Below are positions 16,059 to 24,077 of a DNA stretch of 64,000 bases, piece after piece. The first letter of the stretch is position 1. Each line of letters opens with the position of its first letter. This DNA comes from Roseovarius mucosus DSM 17069 (GTDB lineage: Bacteria > Pseudomonadota > Alphaproteobacteria > Rhodobacterales > Rhodobacteraceae), in NCBI RefSeq assembly GCF_000768555.3, contig NZ_KN293989.1:59089-123088 (forward strand), in the 5' to 3' direction. Both the position numbers and the translations under genes were made by a program. Under the pieces are notes generated by a model, which saw only the letters and a program-made list of their open reading frames with translations, was not told where the DNA came from and did no database searches.

Positions 16059-17138
16059 ATGAGTGTCGTCACCTACTTCGTGGAAACGGCCGAAGGGTAT
16101 CTAGATACCGCTGCCGAAAGTCAGTTTGGTGCGGTCGCAGCAACGGTCGGCACGTTGCTGGTTCTGGGCACAACACTGGTTGTCATTCTGGTCTTCATCA
16201 ACATGATCTACCAGTATCGCGCCATGGACGGCCGAACTGCCTTTTGGCTGGCCGTGAAGGTCGGACTGATAGGGGTCTTCGCGGCCAACTGGGTCCAGTT
16301 CAATGCGCTTGCCTCAGCAATACTGAACGGAATCGACAGCATTGCCGGGGCCCTTGTGGCTTCTGTCGGCGGCGGATCACCTGGCCCGTCCGGTACCTTT
16401 GCAGAGGAATTTGACGAATTGATTGCAGCGCTCGGGGACTATCTGAATGCTGCGGGGTCCGAGCTGAACTGGATGGCCGGTGCCTTGTTGGACACACTCG
16501 GGGTTCTGCTGCTCTCGATTCTTGGCGGGTTGGCGGCGTTCATTGTTGTGGCGTCCCGGCTCATGATCGCTCTGCTAATTGGCATTGCGCCAGTGATGAT
16601 CTTCTTGACACTGTTCGAGGTGACCAAGGATTATTTCGCGCGCTGGTTATCCGCGCTCATTTCATTCGCGATGTATCCGATCGTAGTCGCCGGCGTGTTC
16701 GCGACGATCACGGGGATTTCTCGGGCGCTTCTTGCCGAGCTTGGCGACCCAGAGGGGGCCTCGAACATAGGGGCCCTTATCCCATTTTTCATGATGGTGT
16801 TGATGGCAAAGGGTTTCATCATAGCAACGCCTTTCTTGGTCCGGGCGATTTCTGGAAACATCATGATGCCGGCACTCTCGGCCGGGTTCGGGGGAAGCTA
16901 TGCCTTCGCCAGAGGGGTTGCAGGTAGCCAACAAGTTTACAATCGCTATGCCATCGGTGGCGCAACTGGGGCTGAATACGCAGCCCTTCGAGCGCGACAA
17001 TTCTTCGGCGTGCAAGCCTTGCCGAGCCGGCCAAATACTGCTGGAGGGCCAACTGCGGCTCGTCCGGGTGACGCAACCGGAACAGGCGCCCGAATGCTGG
17101 CACAGCTTTCAAGACTTGGTAGGTTGGGCAGGCGGTGA
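16059..17138 (+). CDS. virB6: VirB6/TrbL polytopic membrane protein
   Basis: 359 residues. A short periplasmic N-terminus is followed by at least five membrane helices, e.g. VGTLLVLGTTLVVILVFIN, LLSILGGLAAFIVVASRLM and the family signature LLIGIAPVMIFLTLFEVTKDYFARWLSALISF split over two helices, then a Pro/Gly/Ala-rich tail. VirB6 forms part of the inner-membrane channel that contacts the DNA substrate. It is the last virB gene here; the CBASS operon converges on it 136 bp downstream. Confidence 0.9.
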   Translation: MSVVTYFVETAEGYLDTAAESQFGAVAATVGTLLVLGTTLVVILVFINMIYQYRAMDGRTAFWLAVKVGLIGVFAANWVQFNALASAILNGIDSIAGALVASVGGGSPGPSGTFAEEFDELIAALGDYLNAAGSELNWMAGALLDTLGVLLLSILGGLAAFIVVASRLMIALLIGIAPVMIFLTLFEVTKDYFARWLSALISFAMYPIVVAGVFATITGISRALLAELGDPEGASNIGALIPFFMMVLMAKGFIIATPFLVRAISGNIMMPALSAGFGGSYAFARGVAGSQQVYNRYAIGGATGAEYAALRARQFFGVQALPSRPNTAGGPTAARPGDATGTGARMLAQLSRLGRLGRR

Positions 17139-17274
17139 CAGCCAGGTGCCAAAAACTTGCCAAAACTGCAAAGGTTTCGCCGCGGGTTTTTGTCATTGCT
17201 AAACGGTTGATCCCTCGCGACACAAGGCACGTGGCCAAACACGACCGTTTCTGCCACAGGCGGCATCGACAATT

Positions 17275-17751
17275 TTAGCACCGTGCCACGGCCCTGCGCA
17301 TCGCCCGATTGCCAACTGGCTCAGGCTCTTCGCCGGGGTGTTGCCCTTCACCTTTCCAGTCGTCTGACCAAAGCCAATCTTCGAAATAATAGAGCCAAAG
17401 GTAAGTCCACGGAATGATGGTTTGGTCGATCCGCTTCCGCGCGTCCCATTCCCTGGCACCTGGAAGATAAAGACAAAGGCGCAGCGGATCTCTGTAGACG
17501 TGAGGCAAAGGACGCCCTGCCGCCAGCAACTCCAGATCCGGGTCGTCTATCTGAACACCGGGCGTTTGACCCGGCTGAAACGTGATAGTGGCAAGGTAGG
17601 AGCGCGCCAAGGCGGTCGGTTGTATAGGCTCTTGCCATGTCAATTTGTTTGCGCGGACCTGCCCCACACCACTGATAGCCGGGCTTGCCTTCAGGAACAG
17701 CAGCTGCTGCGACAAGGTCAGGTCGTATTGCCCGCTTCGTCCTATCATCAA
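17275..17751 (-). CDS. E2-like conjugating protein of type II-short CBASS
   Basis: 158 residues. The segment PLPHVYRDPLRLCLYLPG (about 82-98) matches the E2 pattern of a His before a short loop and a catalytic Cys (Cys93), and it is followed by REW, TIIPWTYLWLYYFEDWLW and WKGEGQHPGEEP, a tail I recognise from stand-alone E2-like proteins of type II-short CBASS. In that system the E2 works without E1 or JAB partners and conjugates the CD-NTase C-terminus, raising its activity. Its start overlaps the CD-NTase stop by 4 bp. Last gene of the operon. Confidence 0.75.
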   Translation of the reverse strand: MMIGRSGQYDLTLSQQLLFLKASPAISGVGQVRANKLTWQEPIQPTALARSYLATITFQPGQTPGVQIDDPDLELLAAGRPLPHVYRDPLRLCLYLPGAREWDARKRIDQTIIPWTYLWLYYFEDWLWSDDWKGEGQHPGEEPEPVGNRAMRRAVARC

Positions 17752-18947
17752 TCACCGAAGAACGTATTTGTGGGCACGGTCGTTGATGCTGCGACCTTCG
17801 ATGTCGTCAGCCCGACCACAGGTGCGACAGAAAGCAGACCCGATTTGCGACCATCCGACACCGCATTGACGCGGTTGCCGAGAACCCGTCCGGTGACACC
17901 GGAACCAAACGAACGCTCCATGTTCAATGACACACGGTCCTGACCAACAGCATCGCGAAGGACTTCAAAGTCGGACAGAGCTTGTGCGTGCCACGCATAG
18001 AACGCTGGTGCCCGGCGTTCATCCTTGTTCCAATTGTCGGCGAAGTTTTCCCCGTTGGTTGTCTCGTTCAGGATGGCATAGCCCCGCCGTCCGTCCAGAA
18101 TCGGGCGGTCGATGAAGTGCGGCATCATCCGGATCGTTTCGACCAACAGATCCATTTCGTCATGGAAGACGTGGTTGCGCACGCAATAGGCATAAGACTG
18201 CATCGCAAGGGTGGTAATGATAACGGAAATCGGGGCCACGTCTTGCGTGTTGTTCTGATAAAAAACGTCGCGGTGCCGTTTGAGCAATTGCACGATGCGG
18301 CGCAGGATGCCTTTCACTGCTTCTCGGACGGGGAACGGCTCCACCGTCGCCTCGTCCCGTTGCATGGCGATAAACTTGCCCACAAAGGTAGGCCGGAGTG
18401 CGGCGCGCTCATCGAACAGGGTCTTGTAGGCCCGCGGGTTTGTCGGATGCCATTCCTTCAGAGCCCGGTCGGGCACCAATTCGCCCCGGTTGCCGCAGAC
18501 CGGGTTTGCTATCGTCGGGGATAGGTCGAGGTGGAAGTCCCCCGCATAGTTGAGACGCCAACAACGCTTTTTTTCTTCGAGAAGGCGCACATAGGTGGCG
18601 TGTTCCTTGAGCCGGTTTCCAACCGCCGCCTTCAGGGTCGCTGGTGAGATGCCGGACGCGATACCTGCACAAAAGCAGATCAGATCGACATCGAATTCCC
18701 GCCGCCCGATTGGCTTCACGGCCGTTCCAAGCGCATTGGACCCTTGGAGATAGACCAGAACACTGACGAGTAGGGGATCAGTTGAACCGGACAGCCAGTC
18801 TCCAACGGCACCATAGCTCTGGCGCGCACGATCAAACTGGGTTTCGGTGAGGTCCAGATCCTCGCCTATCTCGTCCAGGATGGTGAATATCTGCGTGCGC
18901 CGCCGAATATCACTGTCGGTCAGCAGCTGTCGCAACATCTGATTCAT
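17748..18947 (-). CDS. CD-NTase (cGAS/DncV-like cyclic nucleotide synthase), type II-short CBASS
   Basis: 399 residues. The nucleotidyltransferase signature is intact: QGSNALGTAVKP (GS at 69-70) and REFDVDLICF (DVD at 86-88), with a third acidic position in FHLDLSPTIAN. The protein ends TNTFFGD, an exposed flexible tail suited to E2-mediated conjugation. On phage sensing it would synthesise a cyclic oligonucleotide that activates the neighbouring patatin. The product cannot be deduced from sequence. It overlaps capV and the E2 gene by 4 bp on each side. Confidence 0.88.
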   Translation of the reverse strand: MNQMLRQLLTDSDIRRRTQIFTILDEIGEDLDLTETQFDRARQSYGAVGDWLSGSTDPLLVSVLVYLQGSNALGTAVKPIGRREFDVDLICFCAGIASGISPATLKAAVGNRLKEHATYVRLLEEKKRCWRLNYAGDFHLDLSPTIANPVCGNRGELVPDRALKEWHPTNPRAYKTLFDERAALRPTFVGKFIAMQRDEATVEPFPVREAVKGILRRIVQLLKRHRDVFYQNNTQDVAPISVIITTLAMQSYAYCVRNHVFHDEMDLLVETIRMMPHFIDRPILDGRRGYAILNETTNGENFADNWNKDERRAPAFYAWHAQALSDFEVLRDAVGQDRVSLNMERSFGSGVTGRVLGNRVNAVSDGRKSGLLSVAPVVGLTTSKVAASTTVPTNTFFGD

Positions 18948-19981
18948 GCCGCTTTCTCCTTGAGTTGATAGACCGGCACGAAGGTATCGGCAGGCTGGGT
19001 GAAAAAGATCGGGGTCAGGTGGGGCTTTGCTTTTCGGGCTTCTGACATACCGAGGCCCTTGAGGCGGCCGATCTTCGTGGTGTCATCCAAGGTAAAAAAC
19101 CCGCTCGGGACAGACGGCGAAATGCGGTAGATGCGATCCCCATCGTAAGGGTGTCCCGTCAGAAGTTTTGCCATGCCGAGGGCGCCATGTGATTGCCCAT
19201 CCGCGTAAAGGTTGAGGACTTTGAGGCCGAGTCCGGCAAACCCTGGACTTTCGGGCAGCATGTAGACTTCGTCCAGACACCCCAGGCTCAGAATGCGCAG
19301 GTCTGACGGATGCCACCCCAGAAGAGTGATGGCTTCGACGACAGCAATGGCTGTGGGATTGTTGGCCCATGTCCCGCCATCGGTTAGGCCAATATCATCA
19401 GCAGTGCGATGTCGCTTGAAATACGTAGGTGCCGCTGCCGTAGCCAGGGCGGTATCCAGCGCAGTCTTGCGATAATCGGTTTGCAGGCGTGTGTGATGCG
19501 CGGTCTTGTAGATATAAGGGCTGCGGAGATCGGCATCCCACGCCGGGATCACCAACCGGGTCTGTGATTGCCCGATCAGATCGTTGTTGAGAACGGCCTT
19601 GAGTTCACGGGCAAGAATTGCCGCATCGTGCTTTGGACCGACTGCGTGTCGACCTGTGGCGGTGAGGTTGCGCCATGCCTGCCGTATCCTCCCCAGCGGT
19701 TCATCATCCGCATTGTCCTGACCGAAGATGACAGGCCCGCGACGCTCGTAAAGCTCGAGCAGTTCCTTTGCCGTGCGGCCGAGGCCAAGGCCGAGTGCGA
19801 TGATGCCACCCGTCGATGTGCCCGCGATGAGATCGAAATAGCGCCCAATGGGCTGGCCCAGATCTTCCTCGAGCCCCGCGAGGAATGCAGCGGGCATCGT
19901 GCCCTTAATCCCGCCCCCGTCGATGGAGAGGATGCGACGTATCTGCCTGTTGTTCCCACCGTTGCTCATCCTGACATCCAT
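18944..19981 (-). CDS. capV: CapV-like patatin phospholipase, CBASS effector
   Basis: 345 residues, a complete patatin domain: oxyanion loop DGGGIKGT (21-28), nucleophile elbow GTSTGG (Ser56) and catalytic Asp in GLTDGGTWANNP. CapV enzymes are switched on by a cyclic dinucleotide and degrade the inner membrane, killing the infected cell. The gene lies between DUF2188 and the CD-NTase. ATG 19981 is used; ATG 19969 (MSNGG) is an alternative. Confidence 0.88.
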   Translation of the reverse strand: MDVRMSNGGNNRQIRRILSIDGGGIKGTMPAAFLAGLEEDLGQPIGRYFDLIAGTSTGGIIALGLGLGRTAKELLELYERRGPVIFGQDNADDEPLGRIRQAWRNLTATGRHAVGPKHDAAILARELKAVLNNDLIGQSQTRLVIPAWDADLRSPYIYKTAHHTRLQTDYRKTALDTALATAAAPTYFKRHRTADDIGLTDGGTWANNPTAIAVVEAITLLGWHPSDLRILSLGCLDEVYMLPESPGFAGLGLKVLNLYADGQSHGALGMAKLLTGHPYDGDRIYRISPSVPSGFFTLDDTTKIGRLKGLGMSEARKAKPHLTPIFFTQPADTFVPVYQLKEKAA

Positions 19982-19995
19982 TCCGCTTATGCCCT

Positions 19996-20220
19996 TCAGC
20001 CTTTCGGCGGATACGGGTCCTTGCCATAGGTGTTGCGCTCGCGGATGCGACCGTTCTCGCCGTGGATCAGCATCTCGCTGCCCTGACGAATGGCGGATTC
20101 CCGCGCGGCCGTGATGGCCTCGCGCTGCGTGCCGTGGACGGAAGACGCGCGGGAGTTACCCGCCCCCTTCACTGCCCAACCGCTTTCATGCGGCACAACA
20201 TGCTGATTTTTCTTAGACAT
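19996..20220 (-). CDS. DUF2188 protein, first gene of CBASS operon
   Basis: 74 residues from ATG 20220. KKNQHVVPHESGWAVKGAG, then TQREAITAARESAIRQ and EMLIHGENGRIRERNTYGKD, is the standard DUF2188 pattern: a short beta-rich fold with a helix. DUF2188 has no established function. It is only 14 bp upstream of capV and is the first cistron, so it is co-expressed with the defence genes. Either it is a passenger or an unrecognised accessory. Confidence 0.75.
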   Translation of the reverse strand: MSKKNQHVVPHESGWAVKGAGNSRASSVHGTQREAITAARESAIRQGSEMLIHGENGRIRERNTYGKDPYPPKG

Positions 20221-20244
20221 TTCAAGCCTCACATGTCGATTTCG

Positions 20245-20274
20245 GTTGACGATGCGACAACCTTGTGTTTAAAT
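20245..20274 (+). promoter_or_regulatory. Divergent CBASS-1 / XRE-ImmA promoter and operator
   Basis: Plus-strand promoter TTGACG (20246-20251), 17-bp spacer, TTAAAT (20269-20274) reads towards xre-immA. The palindrome GTTGnCGnnnCGnCAAC (20245-20261) overlaps this -35 and also contains TTGTCG on the minus strand, a possible -35 for the CBASS operon with a weak GACATG -10. A repressor bound here could control both directions. Confidence 0.5.
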
Positions 20275-20328
20275 ATACAGTAAGAAATGGCGTTTATCAA
20301 CCACAACAATAACCGCCGGGAGAGGATC

Positions 20329-21408
20329 ATGTTCGGACAAAGACTCAGACTTGCCCGCAAGCGGGCGGGTCTATCCATGCAAGCGCTCGCGGAGCGCGTA
20401 ACCCCAAGCGTGTCAGCGCAGGCCATCAGCAAATACGAGGCGGACAAGATGATGCCGTCTTCGTCGGTGCTGGTCGGCCTCGGCAAGGCGCTCGGCGTGT
20501 CACTGGACTTCCTGCTCGGCGGTCAGGTCGAAGCTCTGGAAAGCGTCGAGTGGCGAAAGAACTCGACCGCCTCGGCGCAGGATCGCGCGATGGCGGAATC
20601 CATTGTGATCGAGAAGCTCGAAGACTATCTTGCCATCGAGGACATCCTCGACATGCACCCCGCTGAAGACCCCTTCGCCGTGCTGCGCGTGGACATGGTG
20701 GCCGATGAAGAGGCCATCGACGCCAAGGCGCGGGACGTGCGGCGCGAGTGGCAGCTTGGGATCGACCCGATCCCGAGTATGACCGCGCTGCTCGAAGACA
20801 AGGGACTCAAGGTCATCGAGGCCGATCTCCCGGAACGCATCAACGGGCTGGCCTGTCATGTCGAACGGGCGGAGGGCGCACCGACTGAGGTGATCGTCGT
20901 CTCGCGGCACACCAATGTCGAACGCAAGCGCTTTAACCTCGCCCACGAACTCGCGCACCGGATCATCACCGAAACCGGCAATGCCGCACTGAAAAAGGAA
21001 CCCTCGATGCACCGCTTCGCGGGGGCGTTCCTCATTCCGCGTGAGCATCTGGAAGAGGAAGCTGGCCGAAACCGTCACGGCATGACCTGGATAGAGATCA
21101 TGCGGCTCAAGCGCACCTATGGCGTCTCTGCCGCCGCGATGCTCGTGCGGCTCGGCCAGGTGGACATCCTATCGAAGAGTGCTGTGGAATATGCGTTCAA
21201 GACCTATGCGCGAAGCTGGCGGCGCGAGGAGCCGGAGCCTATCGGTCCAGGCGAGGGCTTCGCGGCTTTCGAGAAGCCGCAGCGCTTCGAGCGCCTCGTC
21301 TGGCGCGCGCTCGGCGAGGAGATGATTTCCCCCGTGCGGGCGGCGCAAATGCTCGGACTCCCCTTGAGCGTTGTCGAACGCGACATCAGGGGGCCTCGTG
21401 ACCAGTGA
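20329..21408 (+). CDS. XRE-HTH / ImmA-IrrE metallopeptidase fusion regulator (copy A)
   Basis: 359 residues from ATG 20329 (GGGAGAGGATC upstream). Residues 3-65: Cro/CI HTH (FGQRLRLARKRAGLSMQALAERV ... SAQAISKYEADKMMPSSSVL read in two parts). Central ImmA/IrrE zinc peptidase with RFNLAHELAHRII (HExxH near 205) and HRFAGAFLIPREHL. C-terminal segment of unknown fold. ImmA-type peptidases cleave HTH repressors when induced; here both are in one chain. It diverges from CBASS-1 and overlaps the PIN gene by 4 bp. A paralogue with the same architecture at 30332-31393 diverges from CBASS-2. Confidence 0.88.
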   Translation: MFGQRLRLARKRAGLSMQALAERVTPSVSAQAISKYEADKMMPSSSVLVGLGKALGVSLDFLLGGQVEALESVEWRKNSTASAQDRAMAESIVIEKLEDYLAIEDILDMHPAEDPFAVLRVDMVADEEAIDAKARDVRREWQLGIDPIPSMTALLEDKGLKVIEADLPERINGLACHVERAEGAPTEVIVVSRHTNVERKRFNLAHELAHRIITETGNAALKKEPSMHRFAGAFLIPREHLEEEAGRNRHGMTWIEIMRLKRTYGVSAAAMLVRLGQVDILSKSAVEYAFKTYARSWRREEPEPIGPGEGFAAFEKPQRFERLVWRALGEEMISPVRAAQMLGLPLSVVERDIRGPRDQ

Positions 21409-21911
21409 CCTGTGTTGTCGTCAATGATGCGTCCTGTCTTATCGACTTGAAGAAGGGAGAGTTGCTGCACGTCCTGCTGCGGCTGCCCTATCGCTTCATC
21501 GTGCCCCTGCCCATTCGTGAAGAGGAGCTTCTCGACTTCACGGCTCAGGAATGGCGGATGCTCGAAGATGGTGGCCTTGCCACCTATGACCTGCCAGCCG
21601 AGGAAGTCGCGCAGGTGGTTGCGCTCAAGCGTGAGCACAGCCGTCTGTCAGCCTATGACTGCTTCGCTCTGGTCACGACAACCTGCCAGGAAAACGGCAT
21701 CCTCCTGACCGGCGACAATCTTCTGCGCAAAGTCGCCACCGCCCGCGCTGTGCGCGTTCATGGCGTCCTGTGGATCATAGACGAGTTGCACGCCGCCGAA
21801 GTCTGCGAGGTCGAGCTTCTTGTTTCCGCACTGCAAATCTGGCGGGCGGATGAGGCGGTCTTCCTGCCTCCTGCCGAGATCGACAAGCGGCTGCGCCGTC
21901 TGGGGGCATAA
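21405..21911 (+). CDS. PIN-domain protein coupled to XRE-ImmA (copy A)
   Basis: 168 residues from GTG 21405, overlapping the xre-immA stop. PIN-like acidic residues are visible: VVNDASCLIDLKKG at the N-terminus, SAYDCFALVT in the middle and GILLTGDNLLRKVA near residue 105, then VHGVLWIIDELH. PIN domains are Mg-dependent RNases, common as VapC-type toxins, but no small VapB antitoxin is present; the partner is the XRE-ImmA protein. Related to 29839-30324, sharing LLTGD and HGVLW-(I/V)-(I/F)-DE. Confidence 0.78.
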   Translation: MTCVVVNDASCLIDLKKGELLHVLLRLPYRFIVPLPIREEELLDFTAQEWRMLEDGGLATYDLPAEEVAQVVALKREHSRLSAYDCFALVTTTCQENGILLTGDNLLRKVATARAVRVHGVLWIIDELHAAEVCEVELLVSALQIWRADEAVFLPPAEIDKRLRRLGA

Positions 21912-22064
21912 TCTGAACAAGGTGGAGATGGCTGGACCCTGCCCACGACGTTCCCAGCGAGAGATCGAACGGTCGTGCAAGCCAAACCCTCTTTTTGGCA
22001 AAAAAACACCGTTTGTTACATTCAGCGTTACGGAAGCTACGGGCAGGTCGCCATGCCCGCCACC

Positions 22065-24077
22065 CTATCGAGCAACCAGCTTTTCACTACCCTCCTCCCG
22101 CAGCATCGTTTCCATTTCATCCAAGCCATCGACAGCAGAGCGCATTTGCGCCTCATCAACGACGCTCGCAGCTTCGGCATCCACGACCTGGCTGCCAAAA
22201 TCCATCTCCATCTGACGCTGTTCCTCGGCGATGACGGCTTGAACGACGGGCGCCGTCTTCTTTGGAACAACATCAGATTGCCCTGAATGTTCAGCATCAG
22301 TAGGCTGGCCTGCTACGTCTACATCGGCCTCGGGTCCACTTGGCCCGTCCGGCGGCGGCGCCATCGGCATGGCGCGCACACTCAGCGGCAGCGTGCCTTG
22401 CGGTCCCCCTCCCCCCGGCTTCGGAAACGGCAACTCGCCTGATTGCGCCGCGTGGATCGCCTTGAACAGCCGATCGTCAAAATACTGGATCCGCTTTGCC
22501 CGGACCGGCATCTGGGCATCGATGACCATGACGATCTCGTCGAGCGGTAGGCGGCGCGCCTCATCTTCGGGCAGCAAAGAGCTTTCTTCGGTCCGGGTCG
22601 ACTGGCTGCGCCCTTCAAAGGGGTTCTTGCCGATGGACTGGGATCGCGTGATGACGGTCTTCGTGGTCTTGCCAACCGCCTTGCTCAGCTCTTCGACGGT
22701 TTTTTCATCCGAAGGCGTGAGATAGAGTTTCACGCCCGCGTTGCCTTGCAGGGCGCGACGAGTGTTCTCGCCGTAGATTTCATCGAGGGCGGGGATGGTT
22801 TGCGTGACCACGGCCAAATGCCCGCGATAGGTGCGCAGGGTCTCGATGCTCTCGACCACGATGGGCATCTTGCCGAGGCGATTGAACTCGTCGAGCATGA
22901 TCATCACGGGCCACGGCTCGTCTGGCCCGGGATCCTTTTCCTGCATGGCGGAGAGCAGATCGGAGAAGAAGAGTCGGATCAGCGGCGCGAGGGGTTTGAC
23001 CATTAGCGGCTGGACCACGAGATAGACCGAAAAGGGCTTCTTGCGGATCGTCCGGAAATCAAAATCCGAGACTGCCGTCGCTTCATCGATGGCCGGGTTC
23101 TGCCATTGATCGAGCCCCGATGTCATCAGGAGCGAGACATAGGAGGTCAGCGTATCGTTGTTGGTTGAGGCCAGCCGCGTGAAGATCAACTTGGCGGCCC
23201 TGTTGTCGACCTCGTGGCCCCGCGCGAAATACTCCTTCTGCTTGTTCCCGCCCGAGGCGGCGATGCGGTAGATCTCGCCCAAGGTGGGGCGCTTGCGCTG
23301 GAAGGCCAAGAGCCCTGCCGCCACGAAGAGATCGATCCCGCCCTTGAGGAGGCCCTGCACCCGGTCATTGTCGCTTTGCAGGAAGAGCGTCGCGAGGAGC
23401 TGCAATTCCATCTGCTGGCGCGCGGGATCTTTCAGTTGATAGATGCGCAAGAGCGGGTTGTAGCGATGCGTGCGCTTGCCCTCCCACTCGGTGGGTGCAA
23501 AGCGATAGACCTTGTCGCCTTGGGCGGCGCGGTGCCGGGCCGTGGCCTCGAAACACTCGCCCTTCACATCGAGCGTCACAGCGGAGCCTTGCCAGGTCAG
23601 CAGGTTCGGAATGACAAAGCCCGTGGTCTTGCCACGGCCCGTGGGCGCCACGATCAGCGCATGGGGGAAGACCTTGGAGCAAATGTAATTGGCGCGGGAG
23701 CCGGGCGGCCCCAGCTTGCCGAGGATGAACCCCGTACCGGGCGCCCCGAAGAACCCGTTGGCCTTCATCTCGCGCGCGGTCTGCCAATGGGTCTGGCCAA
23801 AGCGTGTCAGAGCGGACCCTGAGAGGGCGAGGCTCAGCATCAGCCCGGCGGCGGCGAAGCTGCCGACGATCAGGTGAATAAGTTGGGCATCCTCTGGGCG
23901 GCGATCGAGGATCGCCAGATAGTTCTGCGCGATATAGGCAAAGTCGATCTCGGCGCCGAAGCCGAGATCCTGGTAGGTCAGCACCGCCGAGGCGATCGTA
24001 TAGCCCATGGCGGCGGTCACCAGCGTCACCAGCAGGACGCCCGTGGCGATCCGCGCTTTTCCCATTGAGGCGCTCAA
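22065..24077 (-). CDS. virD4: VirD4/TraG coupling protein
   Basis: 670 residues. Two N-terminal membrane helices (ARIATGVLLVTLVTAAMGYT and LIHLIVGSFAAAGLMLSLAL), then the TraG/VirD4 ATPase with Walker A IVAPTGRGKTTGFV near residue 145, Walker B VMIMLDEFNRLGKMPI and the AVVTQTIPALDEIYGE segment. The C-terminus is long, Pro-rich and acidic. It delivers the relaxase-DNA complex to the VirB channel. TTG 24077 overlaps the relaxase stop; ATG 24065 is a possible alternative start. Confidence 0.95.
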   Translation of the reverse strand: MSASMGKARIATGVLLVTLVTAAMGYTIASAVLTYQDLGFGAEIDFAYIAQNYLAILDRRPEDAQLIHLIVGSFAAAGLMLSLALSGSALTRFGQTHWQTAREMKANGFFGAPGTGFILGKLGPPGSRANYICSKVFPHALIVAPTGRGKTTGFVIPNLLTWQGSAVTLDVKGECFEATARHRAAQGDKVYRFAPTEWEGKRTHRYNPLLRIYQLKDPARQQMELQLLATLFLQSDNDRVQGLLKGGIDLFVAAGLLAFQRKRPTLGEIYRIAASGGNKQKEYFARGHEVDNRAAKLIFTRLASTNNDTLTSYVSLLMTSGLDQWQNPAIDEATAVSDFDFRTIRKKPFSVYLVVQPLMVKPLAPLIRLFFSDLLSAMQEKDPGPDEPWPVMIMLDEFNRLGKMPIVVESIETLRTYRGHLAVVTQTIPALDEIYGENTRRALQGNAGVKLYLTPSDEKTVEELSKAVGKTTKTVITRSQSIGKNPFEGRSQSTRTEESSLLPEDEARRLPLDEIVMVIDAQMPVRAKRIQYFDDRLFKAIHAAQSGELPFPKPGGGGPQGTLPLSVRAMPMAPPPDGPSGPEADVDVAGQPTDAEHSGQSDVVPKKTAPVVQAVIAEEQRQMEMDFGSQVVDAEAASVVDEAQMRSAVDGLDEMETMLREEGSEKLVAR

